From the NCBI GenBank assembly GCA_037178975.1, contig JASJZH010000004.1, positions 8,556,001 through 8,620,000 of the forward strand: a stretch of 64,000 nt of DNA. Reading direction: 5' to 3'. The position numbers and the translations under genes are program-made. This stretch comes from Oscheius tipulae (taxonomy: Eukaryota; Nematoda; Chromadorea; Rhabditida; Rhabditidae). Below the pieces are notes generated by a model, which was not told where the DNA came from, ran no database searches, and saw only the letters and a list, made by a program, of their open reading frames with translations. How positions within the stretch are numbered: the stretch's first letter is position 1; each line of letters begins with the position of its first letter. This document shows positions 1-11,019 of this stretch, one piece after another.

Positions 1-429
1 ACATACGAACACGTGAACACACAAGTCAAAGGGTCCTCCTTTTGGAGGCGGGGAATCTGGTCAAAAGGTTGGGAGCGACACTAAGATAGAAAGATCGATT
101 GTTTCCAAATGAGGCAGATACTGAACTAATAGACTTTCTAATACCATTGTGTAGAAAACTTCTGAACTCGCGCACCCAGTCTTTAGTAGAGGTGTTTGAT
201 GTCATTTTGTCAACGGTAATCAAATTTTTCAATTTCGACGTTGTTTTTTTTTGTCCATTCGTCGACAGCTGCTTGCAGCAGACCAGGCTCAAAAATTACT
301 GCTCCGACCGGGCTATACATTTGTGTCAACGTGATCCCCTATAGTAGAGTGTTATTCAAAAGTCGGTATTATTGTGTCATATGCAGATTTTGTTTGAACA
401 AATAGTGTTATTTTCGGTCCCCAAAACAG
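1..429. other. Left-edge non-coding DNA
   Basis: No ORF here has a recognisable domain or plausible exon ends. The right part is the upstream region of the secreted-protein gene that starts at 470. I see nothing else in it. Confidence 0.5.
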
Positions 430-436
430 TATAAAA
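430..436 (+). promoter_or_regulatory. TATA box of the first S1-like gene
   Basis: TATAAAA lies exactly 40 nt upstream of the ATG at 470, leaving a very short 5' leader. The second S1-like gene has the same heptamer at the same distance (20924 to 20964), which supports a real core promoter. Confidence 0.6.
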
Positions 437-469
437 AGACATCTTTTGCTGTCACATCACCATTGAAAA

Positions 470-937
470 ATGTACATCACGCTCCTTCTCCTTTCATGCC
501 TTCTCGTCACAGTCACCGCTGTCAAGATCAAGGTAGGATTGTTCATTTTGAATGTCTAACACTAGAAAGTTTAGGTAGCGAATACCATGGGAAAAGACAC
601 CACTGCTACTTTCTACTGTAAAGGCTACTACACCGAGCCGACCATTGATGAGGCCCAGCACTTGACAGATGGACAGGATCACATCTTTGAGTTCGACTAC
701 CAATTTCCTCTGACATGTCCAACGAAGTTCTCCTGTGGAGTCAGTGGCGGAAAGACTGGTGAAGACTCGGACAGGTTCGGCAAATTTGAAGTGCCGGTGA
801 TCTGTACTAATATCGAGGAAGGCTACTTCCTTCGAGGTGACGGTATCTACAAGGGAACTCTGACCGGGGGAGATATCCAGAAAATTTCTGATTTCAATTG
901 CTGTCCTTTTGCTGACTGTGCCTGTGACAAGCACTGA
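470..937 (+). CDS. Secreted S1-like (plant self-incompatibility-type) protein, copy 1
   Basis: Two exons, 470-532 and 575-937, separated by a 42-nt GT-AG intron, encode 141 residues. Residues 1-17 form a signal peptide rich in Leu and Thr, so the protein should be secreted. The mature part opens with VANTMGKD and carries the late motif FLRGDGIY, both shared with the gene at 20964-21554. Together the two resemble the S1/SPH family (Pfam PF05938): an N-terminal strand ending in NxxG, a Cys, a D-rich turn, an aromatic-F-x-C strand and a C-terminal DGIY. Copy 1 adds a Cys cluster near its end. A poly(A) signal AATAAA lies at 944-949. The two-gene homology is seen directly. The S1 assignment is my recognition and needs a profile search. 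Function is unknown. Confidence 0.75.
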
Positions 938-1023
938 ACACGTAATAAAACTCCCGGATTGAGACAACGAAAAACCGTTTGAATGAAAACGGTCACAGCT
1001 TTCGCTGACACAAAGCTATAAAT

Positions 1024-1215
1024 ATGTCGGCTCTTTTTCACTTCGCCATTCTAAGCACTTTGACCGTCCCAAGAAGTTGTCTTACTTTTGACCTTCCCAG
1101 CAAAAAAAATGGCTGTCGTGGGAACGTTGTATACCACTTCCAATTGCATCCGTGTACTTCTACTGATAACTCTACGCCCTATAGAATAGAATTTGACTCT
1201 TGCTGTTCACTCTAG
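1024..1215 (+). CDS. Possible 63-residue secreted Cys-containing peptide
   Basis: An open frame starts 6 nt after a TATAAATA-like stretch. Its N-terminus is hydrophobic (MSALFHFAILSTL) and could be a signal peptide, followed by five Cys residues including a terminal CC pair. No intron, homologue or clear poly(A) signal is visible. It follows the S1-like gene on the same strand by only 86 nt. It may be a real small secreted peptide or a chance ORF. Confidence 0.25.
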   Translation: MSALFHFAILSTLTVPRSCLTFDLPSKKNGCRGNVVYHFQLHPCTSTDNSTPYRIEFDSCCSL

Positions 1216-1682
1216 GGGTATGTGAATCGATTCTATTTTTTCCTGGAACGATCAATATTAAGGAAAGAAAAAAAACCAATAGTAAAGAGTTGTGTCTTTG
1301 CCATGTCAGAATTGTGTTTCCCTATAGAAATAAACAAAACAAAAACCACAACCCTGAAAAATCTTCGGCCGAAATGGCCTCTCCTCCTTCTTCGCCCATT
1401 TCGTCGTCCGGGGTCTTTCCGTGGAATTTTTTTTTCTTTCTTCGGCCCCAATTCTTCTCGTAGATGGCCTTCAAACTGAAAAAAAAATACGTAATGATCG
1501 AGAAACAGAGTAGACAACAATTCCTACAACCGGGCAATTCCTGGCCTTCGACACGACCTCTTCTTCGATCCTCCGGCGCCCTCCACGGTGACATCTAAAC
1601 AGCCTCGCAATATTTTCTATGCACACAAAATACAATCGTCTCATCGACCAAGTTCACCGCGAGCGGCTCTGATGACATTCAT
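1216..1682. other. Intergenic, no gene seen
   Basis: A/T runs and pyrimidine tracts, with no supportable exon. Open frames on both strands are low-complexity and lack splice-site or start context. Confidence 0.4.
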
Positions 1683-1913
1683 GTGCGCCTGGAGCTGAAC
1701 AAATCGTTCGTGAGAACCTCCCGCCTTGCTTCTACTTTAAAGAATCCACTTTTTCACAAATCGAAATCTTTCAGAGTTTTGGGTGTGGATAGAAATGCCT
1801 CGAAGAAGGATATAGACACGGCCTACATGGAGGAAATTTCTCTGATTTCTCATCCGGACAAAGGAGGAAGCGATGAGACCGCACATCTTCTCACAGAACA
1901 TGTACAGTCATAG
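1683..1913 (+). pseudogene. J-domain (TIM14/DNAJC19-like) fragment
   Basis: Reading from a TTTCAG acceptor ending at 1774, the frame gives RVLGVDRNASKKDIDTAY and then SHPDKGGSDETA. The HPD tripeptide with following KGGS is typical of the inner-membrane import-motor J proteins TIM14/PAM18/DNAJC19, whose J domain is C-terminal. The expected transmembrane segment and the rest of the J domain are not visible, no in-frame ATG precedes it, and the frame stops about 20 residues after HPD. Upstream sequence in the same frame reads like coding from about 1632 but does not splice cleanly. It is most simply a truncated or decayed copy. A short functional exon of a gene I failed to assemble is possible. 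Confidence 0.45.
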
Positions 1914-2459
1914 TGATTGATTTTGGTTTTAATAACAAGTTCCGAATAAAACTCATACGAAGAATAGTTACTTCAACCGCCTACCTAACCATTTAGGAGA
2001 GCAAGAGCAACTTAAATTTGGATCTTTCTTTTAAACGACATACGGTACGGTGTTTCAAACGGATGTGACCATAAACTCTGTTTTGCAAGAAAAAGTCATG
2101 AAAACGTATGTAAAGTATCCAAAAATACAAAAGATGCATATAGAAGGAAGTTCGTAGCGGGATCCGTTTATAAAAGTGTTCCGTCGTGCACCCGTTCATC
2201 CGCAAAGTCAGTGTCCCTTTATAACCACTTTCTAAAATTGGCGTCGTTAAAATTATAGCAGATGCCGGGATGATTTATTATATATGTCCCGTTTCGCATA
2301 CTTGCAGCTTCCAGACCTCAAAATAAGGTGTCAATCCAGGGGCGTTATTTTTGTCTTGTTTTAACTGCGTCGCATGTATTGCCCTTGTAATATTTTGTGT
2401 TGTTAAACCCTGATAGTTAGGAGGTATGGTTTCTCTAAAAAAAAAAACTTGCTTTACAG

Positions 2460-3027
2460 GAACTTTCACAATACGCTGTCAGACACAATCTGACAGATTA
2501 TATGGAGAAGATATCACCTTCAACCCCCTTGCTGTTTTACGACGGCGATACTACTTTTGTGCTACTCGGATCAGTCGCTGTAGTGCTTTAGCTTCTCGGT
2601 ATAGAATTCTGAAATGTGTTATTATAGGGCGCTGTTCTTTACAAAGTCCACCAGTCCAAGTCGTGTGTCGAAAGAAACGTACAAGCTCCAGAAGAGTCTT
2701 ACTTATGTCCTGTTGGCCCAGGTAACTCCACTTTGTCCAAATCGAAAATGCACTTTTAGGCTATTCTTTCCTTCGCCTGAGTCACCGGCCCAATATGTGC
2801 CTTCAAGGTTGCATTAAAGTTCAACTTGATTGCCATAACCCAGATGGATTGGTTCCAATACGGAACAGCTTGATCGGTTGTTATCCATCTTCTGCCTATA
2901 TTGTATGAAGCCGCATAGGACATTCACTATCAAGCTCTTGAAGAAAATCTTGTGTTTCTGAAGGAAGAACGTCACGGCAGTCGCAGAGTTTCCGAGACAA
3001 AAGGCAACCAGTTTTAATCTTATATAG
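2460..3027 (+). pseudogene. Decayed Srh-type chemoreceptor copy
   Basis: This stretch is a broken copy of the C-terminal half of the neighbouring receptor (3112-5533). It starts at an acceptor ending 2459 and reads QYAVRHNLTDYMEKISPS, matching NYAHRHNLTDYLENLPPS of the intact gene. It then shows several in-frame stops near 2590-2630, conserved GAVLYKVHQSKS, a frame change around 2670, and a C-terminus with YCMKPHRTF and RKNVTAVAEF matching the intact tail. No N-terminal exons are visible. It indicates tandem duplication of the receptor followed by decay. Confidence 0.75.
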
Positions 3028-3111
3028 TTCTGCTTAGAGGACAGGTGCATCTGAAATCTAGATCTTTCTCATTAGCTGGAGAAAATGAAAATCCTTCGTC
3101 TCAAATAGTCA

Positions 3112-5533
3112 ATGCTTAACTTCGATTCACTTGTTGCAACTATTATAAGTAACACTGTCGAGGCTCTTATCACATTTGTCAATGTCTATCTAATCGTCGT
3201 AATTGTTAAATGCTCACCAAAAACTATGGGTTCCTTCAGAATTTACCTGGTCAAACTAGCGGTACGTAGTTCTAAGTTTGTAACGCAAGTATTTTAAGGC
3301 AACCGACTTCATATTCTCGTTCAGTCTCGGATGGCTCTTTTTACCAAATCTTCTCTTTCCACTACCTGCTGTCACCTGTGGTGGCCTGTTCAAGTATTTC
3401 GGAGAAGCTGGTTTAAAAATTGCTTGGATCTTCACTCTTTGTTCCGGAGAGATAACTCTGCTTTCTGTCAATGACTGCTGTCTGTACAGGATGTTTGTCT
3501 TCTATAAGTTTGACAGAGCTCTGGAAAGATTTGCAGGGGTTCCGTAAGTTAAATTTTTTTTTCCAGCTCACGGGTGCTTGACGCTTTATCTCTCAAGTTT
3601 ATGGCCATACATAAATGTTGGTTTGTAGTCTCATACAGACTGATTGAATATTGTGTTTTCGATAGATAGAGTGGCGAGACTATTCTGATTTTGAGGCAAT
3701 ATATCTTTTTTTCTCTTCCACTACGTGTCATTTTGTTCCTACTTTTGATAAAAGGGGTACTCTTCTTGTATATCCTTGCTCAGCTCAATATTTTCTACAA
3801 AATGGGACTTTACAAAAAATTTGGAATCCTTCTCTCGGGTTCAAACCCGTAACGCCTACAACCGGCTACACACAGATACACCAACAAACACACTGACAGA
3901 TTCCGTTGCGCTTTAGTAAGAGAGATGATAGGCATCTGCTCATAGCTCAAAACGTTTTCTAGAGTCTGCAACTTGGTAATATTTCGGCAGGCAACCTCCT
4001 CAGTACAATTTTTTTGGCGCAAGCTCGCTGTACCTCCCCAATCTCATTTCTCTGTATTTTCCAGTGATTTGTACTTTCTAACTATGTTTTTCGGACTCAG
4101 CGTATAAAATAACCCCTAGGAACCTAAGAAGTACTGGTAGAAAGAGTGACGTGCTGGTTGAATATTGCCTTACACCACTCATTCTCGTGCATTTTTGTCG
4201 CTATTTCCGCTCCAAGTGGTTATTTTATACGTTGAGCTCGAAAAACAAGGTTAGAAAGTGCAAACAACCATAGAAAATAGAGAGAAATGAAGTTGTGCGC
4301 TTGCTTGAAATTTTTTTTCCCGGGTTCGATCCCCCAACTCAAAGCATTAATTTTTCTTTGATTTTCTTAAATTTTTATTATATCTGCGTAGTTGTTTTCA
4401 ATTGCACAAACTGTATGTCCAAACTTCATCGCTTTACCATGCCTTGATCAAAAGCGCGGTCAATTAAATTTGATAACTGTAATTGTCCTTCCAAACTGTT
4501 CATTGCATCTTTATATCGTTCGACTTCTGCACCACTTGGTCGCATGCTGCTGTGATTGCGCCCGGGAACCAAGTAATCTAGGGCGGCAAAGTGGCAAAAA
4601 ATCGATAACTTTGTAGCGCTCCAGGAGGCAGAAGACTTCCATTCCGCAGCTGAAAATTTGGAAAACACCATAATTTTAGATGCCCTTTCGAATGGCACCT
4701 ACCTCGTTTCGATACCCACGGGCAACTAAAACCCTTCTCTAGTGAGGGGGTTGTCTGCCGAACTATTACCGCATTTTCTTGTAAACATTTTGTACAAGAA
4801 CACTTCAAAAAGCAATCTATTCAGAGGTATCATTTTCTTCGTCTGCTTCAACGGCTTCGCTTGTATTGCAGTCACTATTGGTGCGATTATTAATACGGCG
4901 GGGTATGAGGTAAGTTTTTCTCGTTCAATCTCAATTGCCCATACTACAGGATATAGTAAATTATGCTCACCGTCACAATTTGACCGATTATTTGGAAAAT
5001 TTACCACCATCAACAGCTCTAATGGCTTTTCCAGCCGACGATGTCCTGAATTTGCTCGGAGGACTTCTGATAATTTTATGGCTACTAGGTACAGAGGGCT
5101 TTAATGTGGGCTTATCGGGAGCTGTACTATACAAAGTCCATCAGTCCAAATCATCAATGTCGAAGGATACGTACAAACTGCAGAAGAGTCTCACTTATGT
5201 ATTGTTAGCACAGGTAAGTCGACAATTCGACTGAAACTCAAACTTTAGGCCACGATTCCCTTCCTTTCCGTGACCGGTCCAATGTCCTTTTATATCATTG
5301 CTCTAATGACCAGGTGGAATAGCCTCTTTGAAAGGGCTTGGCTACAGTACATGACTGCGGCTATGATAGGCTGCTACCCCTTGGTCAACTCCATTTTCTG
5401 TCTTTACTGCATGAAACCGTACAGAATTTTTACTACCCAGCTCTTAAAGAAAGCCTTCTGTTTCTGGAGAAAAGACGTTACAAATGTTGTGGAAATTGCG
5501 AGACTGGATGCCACCAGTTCTAACCTTGCGTAG
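3112..5533 (+). CDS. Srh-type seven-transmembrane chemoreceptor, 342 aa
   Basis: Five exons keep frame throughout: 3112-3261, 3299-3543, 4825-4909, 4950-5213, 5249-5533. The product is a polytopic GPCR of the nematode Str superfamily, best matching Srh (Pfam 7TM_GPCR_Srh), probably in ciliated sensory neurons. Visible hallmarks are the N-terminal SPKTMGSFRIYLVKL between TM1 and TM2, the third intracellular loop KDTYKLQKSLTYVLLAQ, and the C-terminal MKPYR after TM7. Its length equals that of the receptor at 51822-53210. Introns are 35-40 nt except the second (1281 nt), which contains an inverted repeat. The phase-2 join 3543/4825 is inferred from phase and homology and is the least certain point. 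A decayed copy lies just upstream. Confidence 0.8.
4044..4290. repeat. Foldback element (inverted repeat) in a receptor intron
   Basis: The left arm, about 4044-4113, runs from TCATTTCTCTGTATTTTCC to CGTATAAAATAACC. The right arm, about 4218-4290, is its imperfect reverse complement, starting GGTTATTTTATACGTTGAG and ending AGAGAAATGA. Weaker similarity extends the arms outward by some 30-40 bp. Arms of about 70 bp enclose a loop of about 100 bp with no ORF, as in a MITE or foldback transposon. No clear target-site duplication was found. Confidence 0.7.
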
Positions 5534-6129
5534 CTCATGTCTGAGTCGATCTTCCCCTCATTACACCGAAATTATAAGTAAAATTGTTTGACACCCTCTT
5601 ACCCTGTGGTCACACGTCAGTATGGAATGAAGTAGAGACTCACAAGAGCATCGCAGTGGCATGACTCCAAAAAGTAAAAATGCAAAAGTCTAATGACTCG
5701 AGTTCTGAAAAGTCATTCAAAAATCTTACTCCTTCCAGCAACAATTTCCGCTCTCCTCTCAAAAACTTCGACGATACACCACAAGTTATACCTTGTCGTT
5801 CAGTCGGCCGCTGTCAGTTTTAATCCTAACCTCCACTTCTCCTTGACCCTATCTCTGTCTCTCTTCGCACACTGGGCTTGTCACAACTTGTCACCAAAGC
5901 TTTAAATTACGGAATCTTACTTGAAATTTATTTCAGAGACAGTTTAACCAAAAAAGAGAGATAGATAGAAAGAGATTGGATTACAAACGAGAGAGAATGT
6001 TCAGAGATATCAGAAACAAACGTTAAATTTTGAAGATTACTTGGACTGCTCGATTACACGAGATCTTAAAGACAAAAGTAGCAGATTCATAGCTGGAGAG
6101 ACTTCTTTGGACTCTCTTTCTTCCTCCGT
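5534..6129. other. Intergenic between convergent genes
   Basis: This separates the 3' ends of the receptor gene (plus) and the SR-protein gene (minus). Some short open frames are present but none has domain or splice support. Confidence 0.4.
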
Positions 6130-8269
6130 TTAGGAACGGCTGCGAGAGCGACTGCGGCTGCTGAAAGTTGAGTTTTAGTGATCAGAAGTTTTAAAAAATA
6201 ACATACCGGCTCTCATCACGTCTCGGGCTGCGAGAACGACGACGCGGGGCCGGCGAGTGGCTGCGAGAGCGAGGAGAACGGCTCCGAGGAGACCTAAATT
6301 CGCATGTTTTCTTGTGTAAAAATGGTCGAAAAAGCTGGTCCCGGCTGCTAGCTGAAGACACAAACCTTTCCTTAGGCTCAAAATGAGTGGTCGCTGGGTG
6401 CCTAATGTGACGCGACGGGAAAGAGAGAGGACACTTTTTGGTGGGGCTGCTGAAGAAGCAGGAGAAAGATGGAAGATTCTCAGAAGGAGATGAGAGAAGA
6501 GTGCGTTGAAAGATTTTGGTGGAAGTTGAACACCGCGGCTCTTTTTTTCGGGAGGATGAGGAACACTCTTTCTCAGGTGATGAAGGAGGTGAAAAAGAAG
6601 GAGCTCAGGAGGCCGAGAGGAGAAGGAAGACTTTGCTCGTGGATACTAAAATTGGTATCTTCTTTTCTGTCTCTTCAGCAGATGAAGTTTGCCATTTTTT
6701 CAAGCCACAGTCGCTCAAAGTCAGACAGTTTTGACAATACGATGCTGGTTTTTCAACTTCGGTAGAGTCATAAACCTGAGCTTTTCTACACACTTCGCTC
6801 TTGAGGGTAGGAACCACGCATGCACGAGTCGTGGTTTAGGTTTTTGTTAGCCTCGTCGCTTAGAAAAGCAACTCACTATACTATACACTCTTGCTTTGCT
6901 TGGCTAAATAGTTGTCTATTCAGTCAAACTTTTCGTCTTACGTGCCTTACCTCTTGCTTCTAGTCTACTTTCTCACATCAAGTTAAAGATTATCAGCTAT
7001 ATGAGTTCTACAAACTACTTACAGCTAAGAATCAAATTTCTCCATAGATAGTGAAAGATCCATTTAAGCTATGGCTCAAATTTTGCGCATGGGTCTGATA
7101 TTTACCTCAACTCTACGTGTTTACAATAACCTAAACCTCGGTGTTCTGATCTATAGCTTAGAGTAATTTAATTGAAAGAGAAAGCCAAACTACAGATCAA
7201 ATCTATTTTAGGCCAACTAACCCAGTCACTCGACCAAAGTCACTCAAACTTAAAAGTTGTAGAGAAGTTGAAGAGTAGATTGAGAAAAGAATTCAATTAT
7301 TGACGACAAAAAAAAGGATAAAAGAGACGTACCTGCTGCGACCGCGTCCTCCGCCACGTCCACCGCCTCCGTATCCTCCTCCACGTCCGCCACCGCCTCC
7401 ATTGCGGCGCTTGCCGCTCGACAGCTCTACACGAGCACGAACTCCACAGATCCGACTAGAATTAAAAGGATTGAAGGGCAAATAAATAGGAAACATACGT
7501 TCCGTCCAGAGCACGAACGGCATCCTGAGCATCACGAGCGTCCTCGTACTCGACGAAGGCGAACCCGGGAGGGCGACGGGCGACCCAGACCTTGCGAATG
7601 CGGCCGTAACGAACGAAGGAGTCTTCTAGCTGTAAAAAAAAGGTGATTAGAAAGTTTAATAGGATGTTTCAGAAACTCGCTACCCGTAAAAAGTTTTTAA
7701 TCTATTTCAAATTTTTTTTCGGCACTTTGTGTTTAATATTTGGCAGTTGGGGCAGATAGTATAATTGCAAAAGCGCGTAGCCTGCTTGGTCAATCAGGTA
7801 ATCCGAACGTCTAGATACAAAAATCACGTTTTCTTCATATAGCATCAGCTTTGTAACTGGTCAACCGCATAAGTGATTTAAAGTCAAGATATGAAAAAGC
7901 GGTCGCCAGAAAAACTAAACCGGTTCAAAAATACTGTGAGCAGGATTGAAGTCTTTGACTCGGAGTAATTTGAAAGTGAATTTTCACATTGAAAGTTCGT
8001 TCCTTTCTACCAGAATGGAGCAATTTGCTAACTGAGATTTTGAACCACACTTGCCTAAAAGGTGTTCTGATGATCAATTTCTTCAATCTAAGTACAAAAA
8101 ACCTTGGAGATTATTGAAACGTGCGCGAGGTTAGATGATTGCGATATTATCGTACTCAAAGACTTCAATTTACGCAAAGGCATAAAAAGGAACAAACCTC
8201 CTGAGAAGTAGCATCACTCGGCAGACCGCCGACGTAAACCTTGCAGTCGAGATCAGCACCACGAGACAT
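6130..8269 (-). CDS. rsp-6: SR splicing factor, SRSF3/SRSF7 type
   Basis: Five exons (8198-8269, 7499-7629, 7333-7455, 6207-6293, 6130-6160) encode 147 residues. The single RRM shows RNP2 KVYVGGL at 10-16 and RNP1 GFAFVEY at 46-52. Next come the typical [13 protein letters not shown], a Gly-rich linker at about 85-106, and a C-terminal RS domain ending in repeated SR dipeptides. It should bind pre-mRNA and direct constitutive and alternative splicing in the nucleus. It matches Caenorhabditis RSP-6 closely over the RRM but has a shorter RS tail. An acceptor ending just 6 nt before the ATG suggests spliced-leader addition. The intron before the RS exons (6294-7332) is about 1 kb and holds a possible phase-preserving cassette exon at 6366-6449. 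Confidence 0.93.
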
Positions 8270-8726
8270 CTTCGCTGAAAAACTGACTGGGGATTGAAGT
8301 ATACGAACAAGTAGAATACAAAGCGTTATACCAACTCATTACTTTTCAAAAAGCCATAAAATTCGAATAAAGCAAAGCGAAATAGGAGAAAACGCGACGC
8401 GGCCGCGGCGGCAATCGATTCTCGAGAATTAGAGGTAAGAAAGGGTCATGGAACCCGACAAAATGCGTATTTTTGCAGAAAAAAGTTATAAAACAGAACT
8501 TTTTTTTATTAAACTATGCAGACTCGGGGGATAGAGATATCACAGGCTAAATGTTGATTAAACACAGTCGAAAACCAATAAAGGCTCTGTACAAGGGGGA
8601 TAAATAAATATTTGAAGAAAAAATGGGTAGGAATATCACAGACTGCGGGCTAAGGTCGTCATTTTTCTTTGTTCTTCGAGCATAAGACTCTTCTTGTTGG
8701 AATAGTTGCAGGGAGAGGAAGAGAGA

Positions 8727-11019
8727 TTAGTTGCCAGGTTGAGCAATGTTGCTTAGCTCGGCCACTCTGAAAGATGGGGATTAGTGAAATCTGATAAAAA
8801 CATGGCGGGAAATAGGACTAAATGCTCAGGTAAAAACAAAATTAAGCTCAGTTATTGTCAGACGAAGTGATAATCAAATGCTCGACTACTGTCAAGTAAT
8901 TTCAGCGTAAGTAGACCCAGCGGAGAAAGACCACTCTTCTCGCGTAAGCTCTCGTAGTTTTGGAAACGAAGAGAGGGTTATTTAAAGAACGAAGGCACTG
9001 GCCCAGGTGAGTTTCCAAGATGAGATCCAATTCGACTGGATTGTGAAGAACAGAACCGAACAAAGTGAAGCGACAAATGGAGAAGCTGTTAGGAGGAAAA
9101 TACTAGCATACAAAACTCACGAGTGTCCAAATTTGATATGAATGATGATAAAGATAACAGCGAGAACAATGGCCAGACACCCGACAACGAGATAGGCAAT
9201 TCCGAGGAAGGAATTCTTTCCGCCGGCCCAGCTTGTGGTCGAGAAGATTATCGCCTTTCTGCCGCCAAATGCTGTCACCGGGAAGTCTGAAACACGAATT
9301 TTTAGACCAAAAAATCAAAGAAAACAACTCACTGTTTTGAACGGTGATACTGTATGTGCCCTTGGGGAGTCCATTAGCAAAGAACCCTGCCGAGGCGGCA
9401 TTATTTCGGTCTACGATTCGCCAGAGTTTGCGGAAATTCGGCAGGGCTGCTGTTCTCATCCAGACGATGAAATCCGTGTTCTGGAAGCCGCCGTCCAGCT
9501 CACAGACCGGTTTTGGCCAATTCGGGGGCTTTCCAGTGTTCTAAATTCCATTTTCCTTTTTTAAAAAAAAGGAAAAAACTGACAGCAAAAACCTCACAGA
9601 GAGTCTTGCCCTGAGTGTCCGGATTCTTGAACTTCTTGTTCTTGTCAATGTCCCAGAGGACGCCCTCATTTGTCAGCGGAACCGGGCGGAAATTTGTCGA
9701 GATTGAGAAGGAATCTGGAAGATTTGAAATTTAGAGTAGAAAGTAATATTTACCATTGAACATGGAGTTAGCGATGGCGCCGCAGGGAGCAATGGGAATC
9801 TTCTTGCCGTTGGCATCGGTCACGTAGTTGCCGTTCGCGTCTTTCACGTAGTCGAAGGGGTCGCAGTCAGAGACTTCCTGAAAAATGGGGACGTTATAAA
9901 GTTTTTGGGCAATCTTATAAGAAAGCGTGTTTTATGACAAATCCGATTGGATCGATCCTTTGGAAACCTTGGCAGGAATTTTTGTACAAGACCTATGCAA
10001 CTAACAGTCTATGAATTTCCGGTCAATATTGTCGTTTTCCGTTTTTTTTCAGTAACTGTTGTAAGTTGTCAGATAAATTAGCCAGTTCTTTGCTTAGCCA
10101 TGATGTATACACCACGTAAAACATATCCATAGCCTTTTTAACAAGAAAATCTCGATAAAGCGATAAGCCCAACAGACGACTTCCCTACATGTCAGCATGC
10201 AGCAAGTACTTTGAAAACCTGATCCACAGGCATGCGTTTTCACCGCCCTACGTAAGCAACCCACATCCAAATGGCCGAGATACTGCTTGTCGTTGCGACT
10301 CTTCACATAGCGTCGATGATTCTGATAGAAGTTCTCCAGATAGTAGTAGACGTAGACGTCGCCTTCCATGTCTTCCTTTACGTCCATTTGCAGAGTACAG
10401 ACAACTCCGGGTCCCGGTATAGCGCAGTCCGTGTAATCTACTTTGTATTCTTTCACTAAAATCGGGGCTTTTGTGAAGAAAAAGAAGGGTAAATACCTGA
10501 ATCAGATGCCAAGAAGAGCGCAATACCGATGGGAATGAATATCACGCCAACGGCTACCACGGACGGGATGACGGTCGATGCTGTAAGAATTGGCTGCCAT
10601 GCTGGGAGCTTCTGCTGTCGGAGGCGACTCGCTGCAAGCAGGAAATTGGAAAAAAGTAAAGATCTGGCAAGACAACAGCCTTTTCCGCGAAAGTATTGTC
10701 ACTTTTCTGCTTTCGAGCGTTCTCTGACATAATTAGACTCCAACTGGCTAAAATGTTGGTTATGTTTGCACAAAACGTTTCACTCCTCCATTCCGAGTTT
10801 CTACAACCACCGAACCTTTTCCTCAAAGATTCACTTGGCCAACACGCGACATGGTAAAAATAAGACAGACAGACAGTTTCACAGCTAATTCAAGCCAGTT
10901 TTCCCAGGGAATGTCCGACAAAAATGTTCTAAAAAACGAAGAAACTTACGTTTAGGTTTGTTCTTCGGCACCTTCTCCTCCACAGCGTGCTCTGACGCCG
11001 ATGTCTCCCGCGGAGGCAT
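8727..11019 (-). CDS. chat-1: CDC50/TMEM30 family P4-ATPase (flippase) beta subunit
   Basis: Eight exons keep frame: 10950-11019, 10497-10631, 10265-10455, 9754-9877, 9593-9714, 9333-9540, 9121-9286, 8727-8766; 351 aa. CDC50 proteins chaperone P4-ATPases that move phosphatidylserine and phosphatidylethanolamine to the cytosolic leaflet. Signatures include [14 protein letters not shown] just before TM1 (about 42-64), the luminal DYTDCAIPG and [19 protein letters not shown], paired luminal cysteines, [13 protein letters not shown], and TM2 near 310-333 with a short cytosolic tail. Length is close to nematode CHAT-1. The ATG follows an acceptor (TATTTCAG) by 9 nt, which decided the start and suggests trans-splicing. 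It lies upstream of rsp-6 on the same strand with a 457-nt gap. Confidence 0.93.

Noticed and set aside
4321-4345. tRNA gene suggested by GGTTCGATCCCCC
   Set aside because: Only a B-box-like match; no A box, acceptor stem or anticodon arm could be folded around it. The same holds for CGGGTTCAAACCCG near 3837.
7293-7535. Gly/Arg-rich 80-residue minus-strand frame as a separate RNA-binding protein
   Set aside because: It is an internal exon of rsp-6 read through both splice sites.
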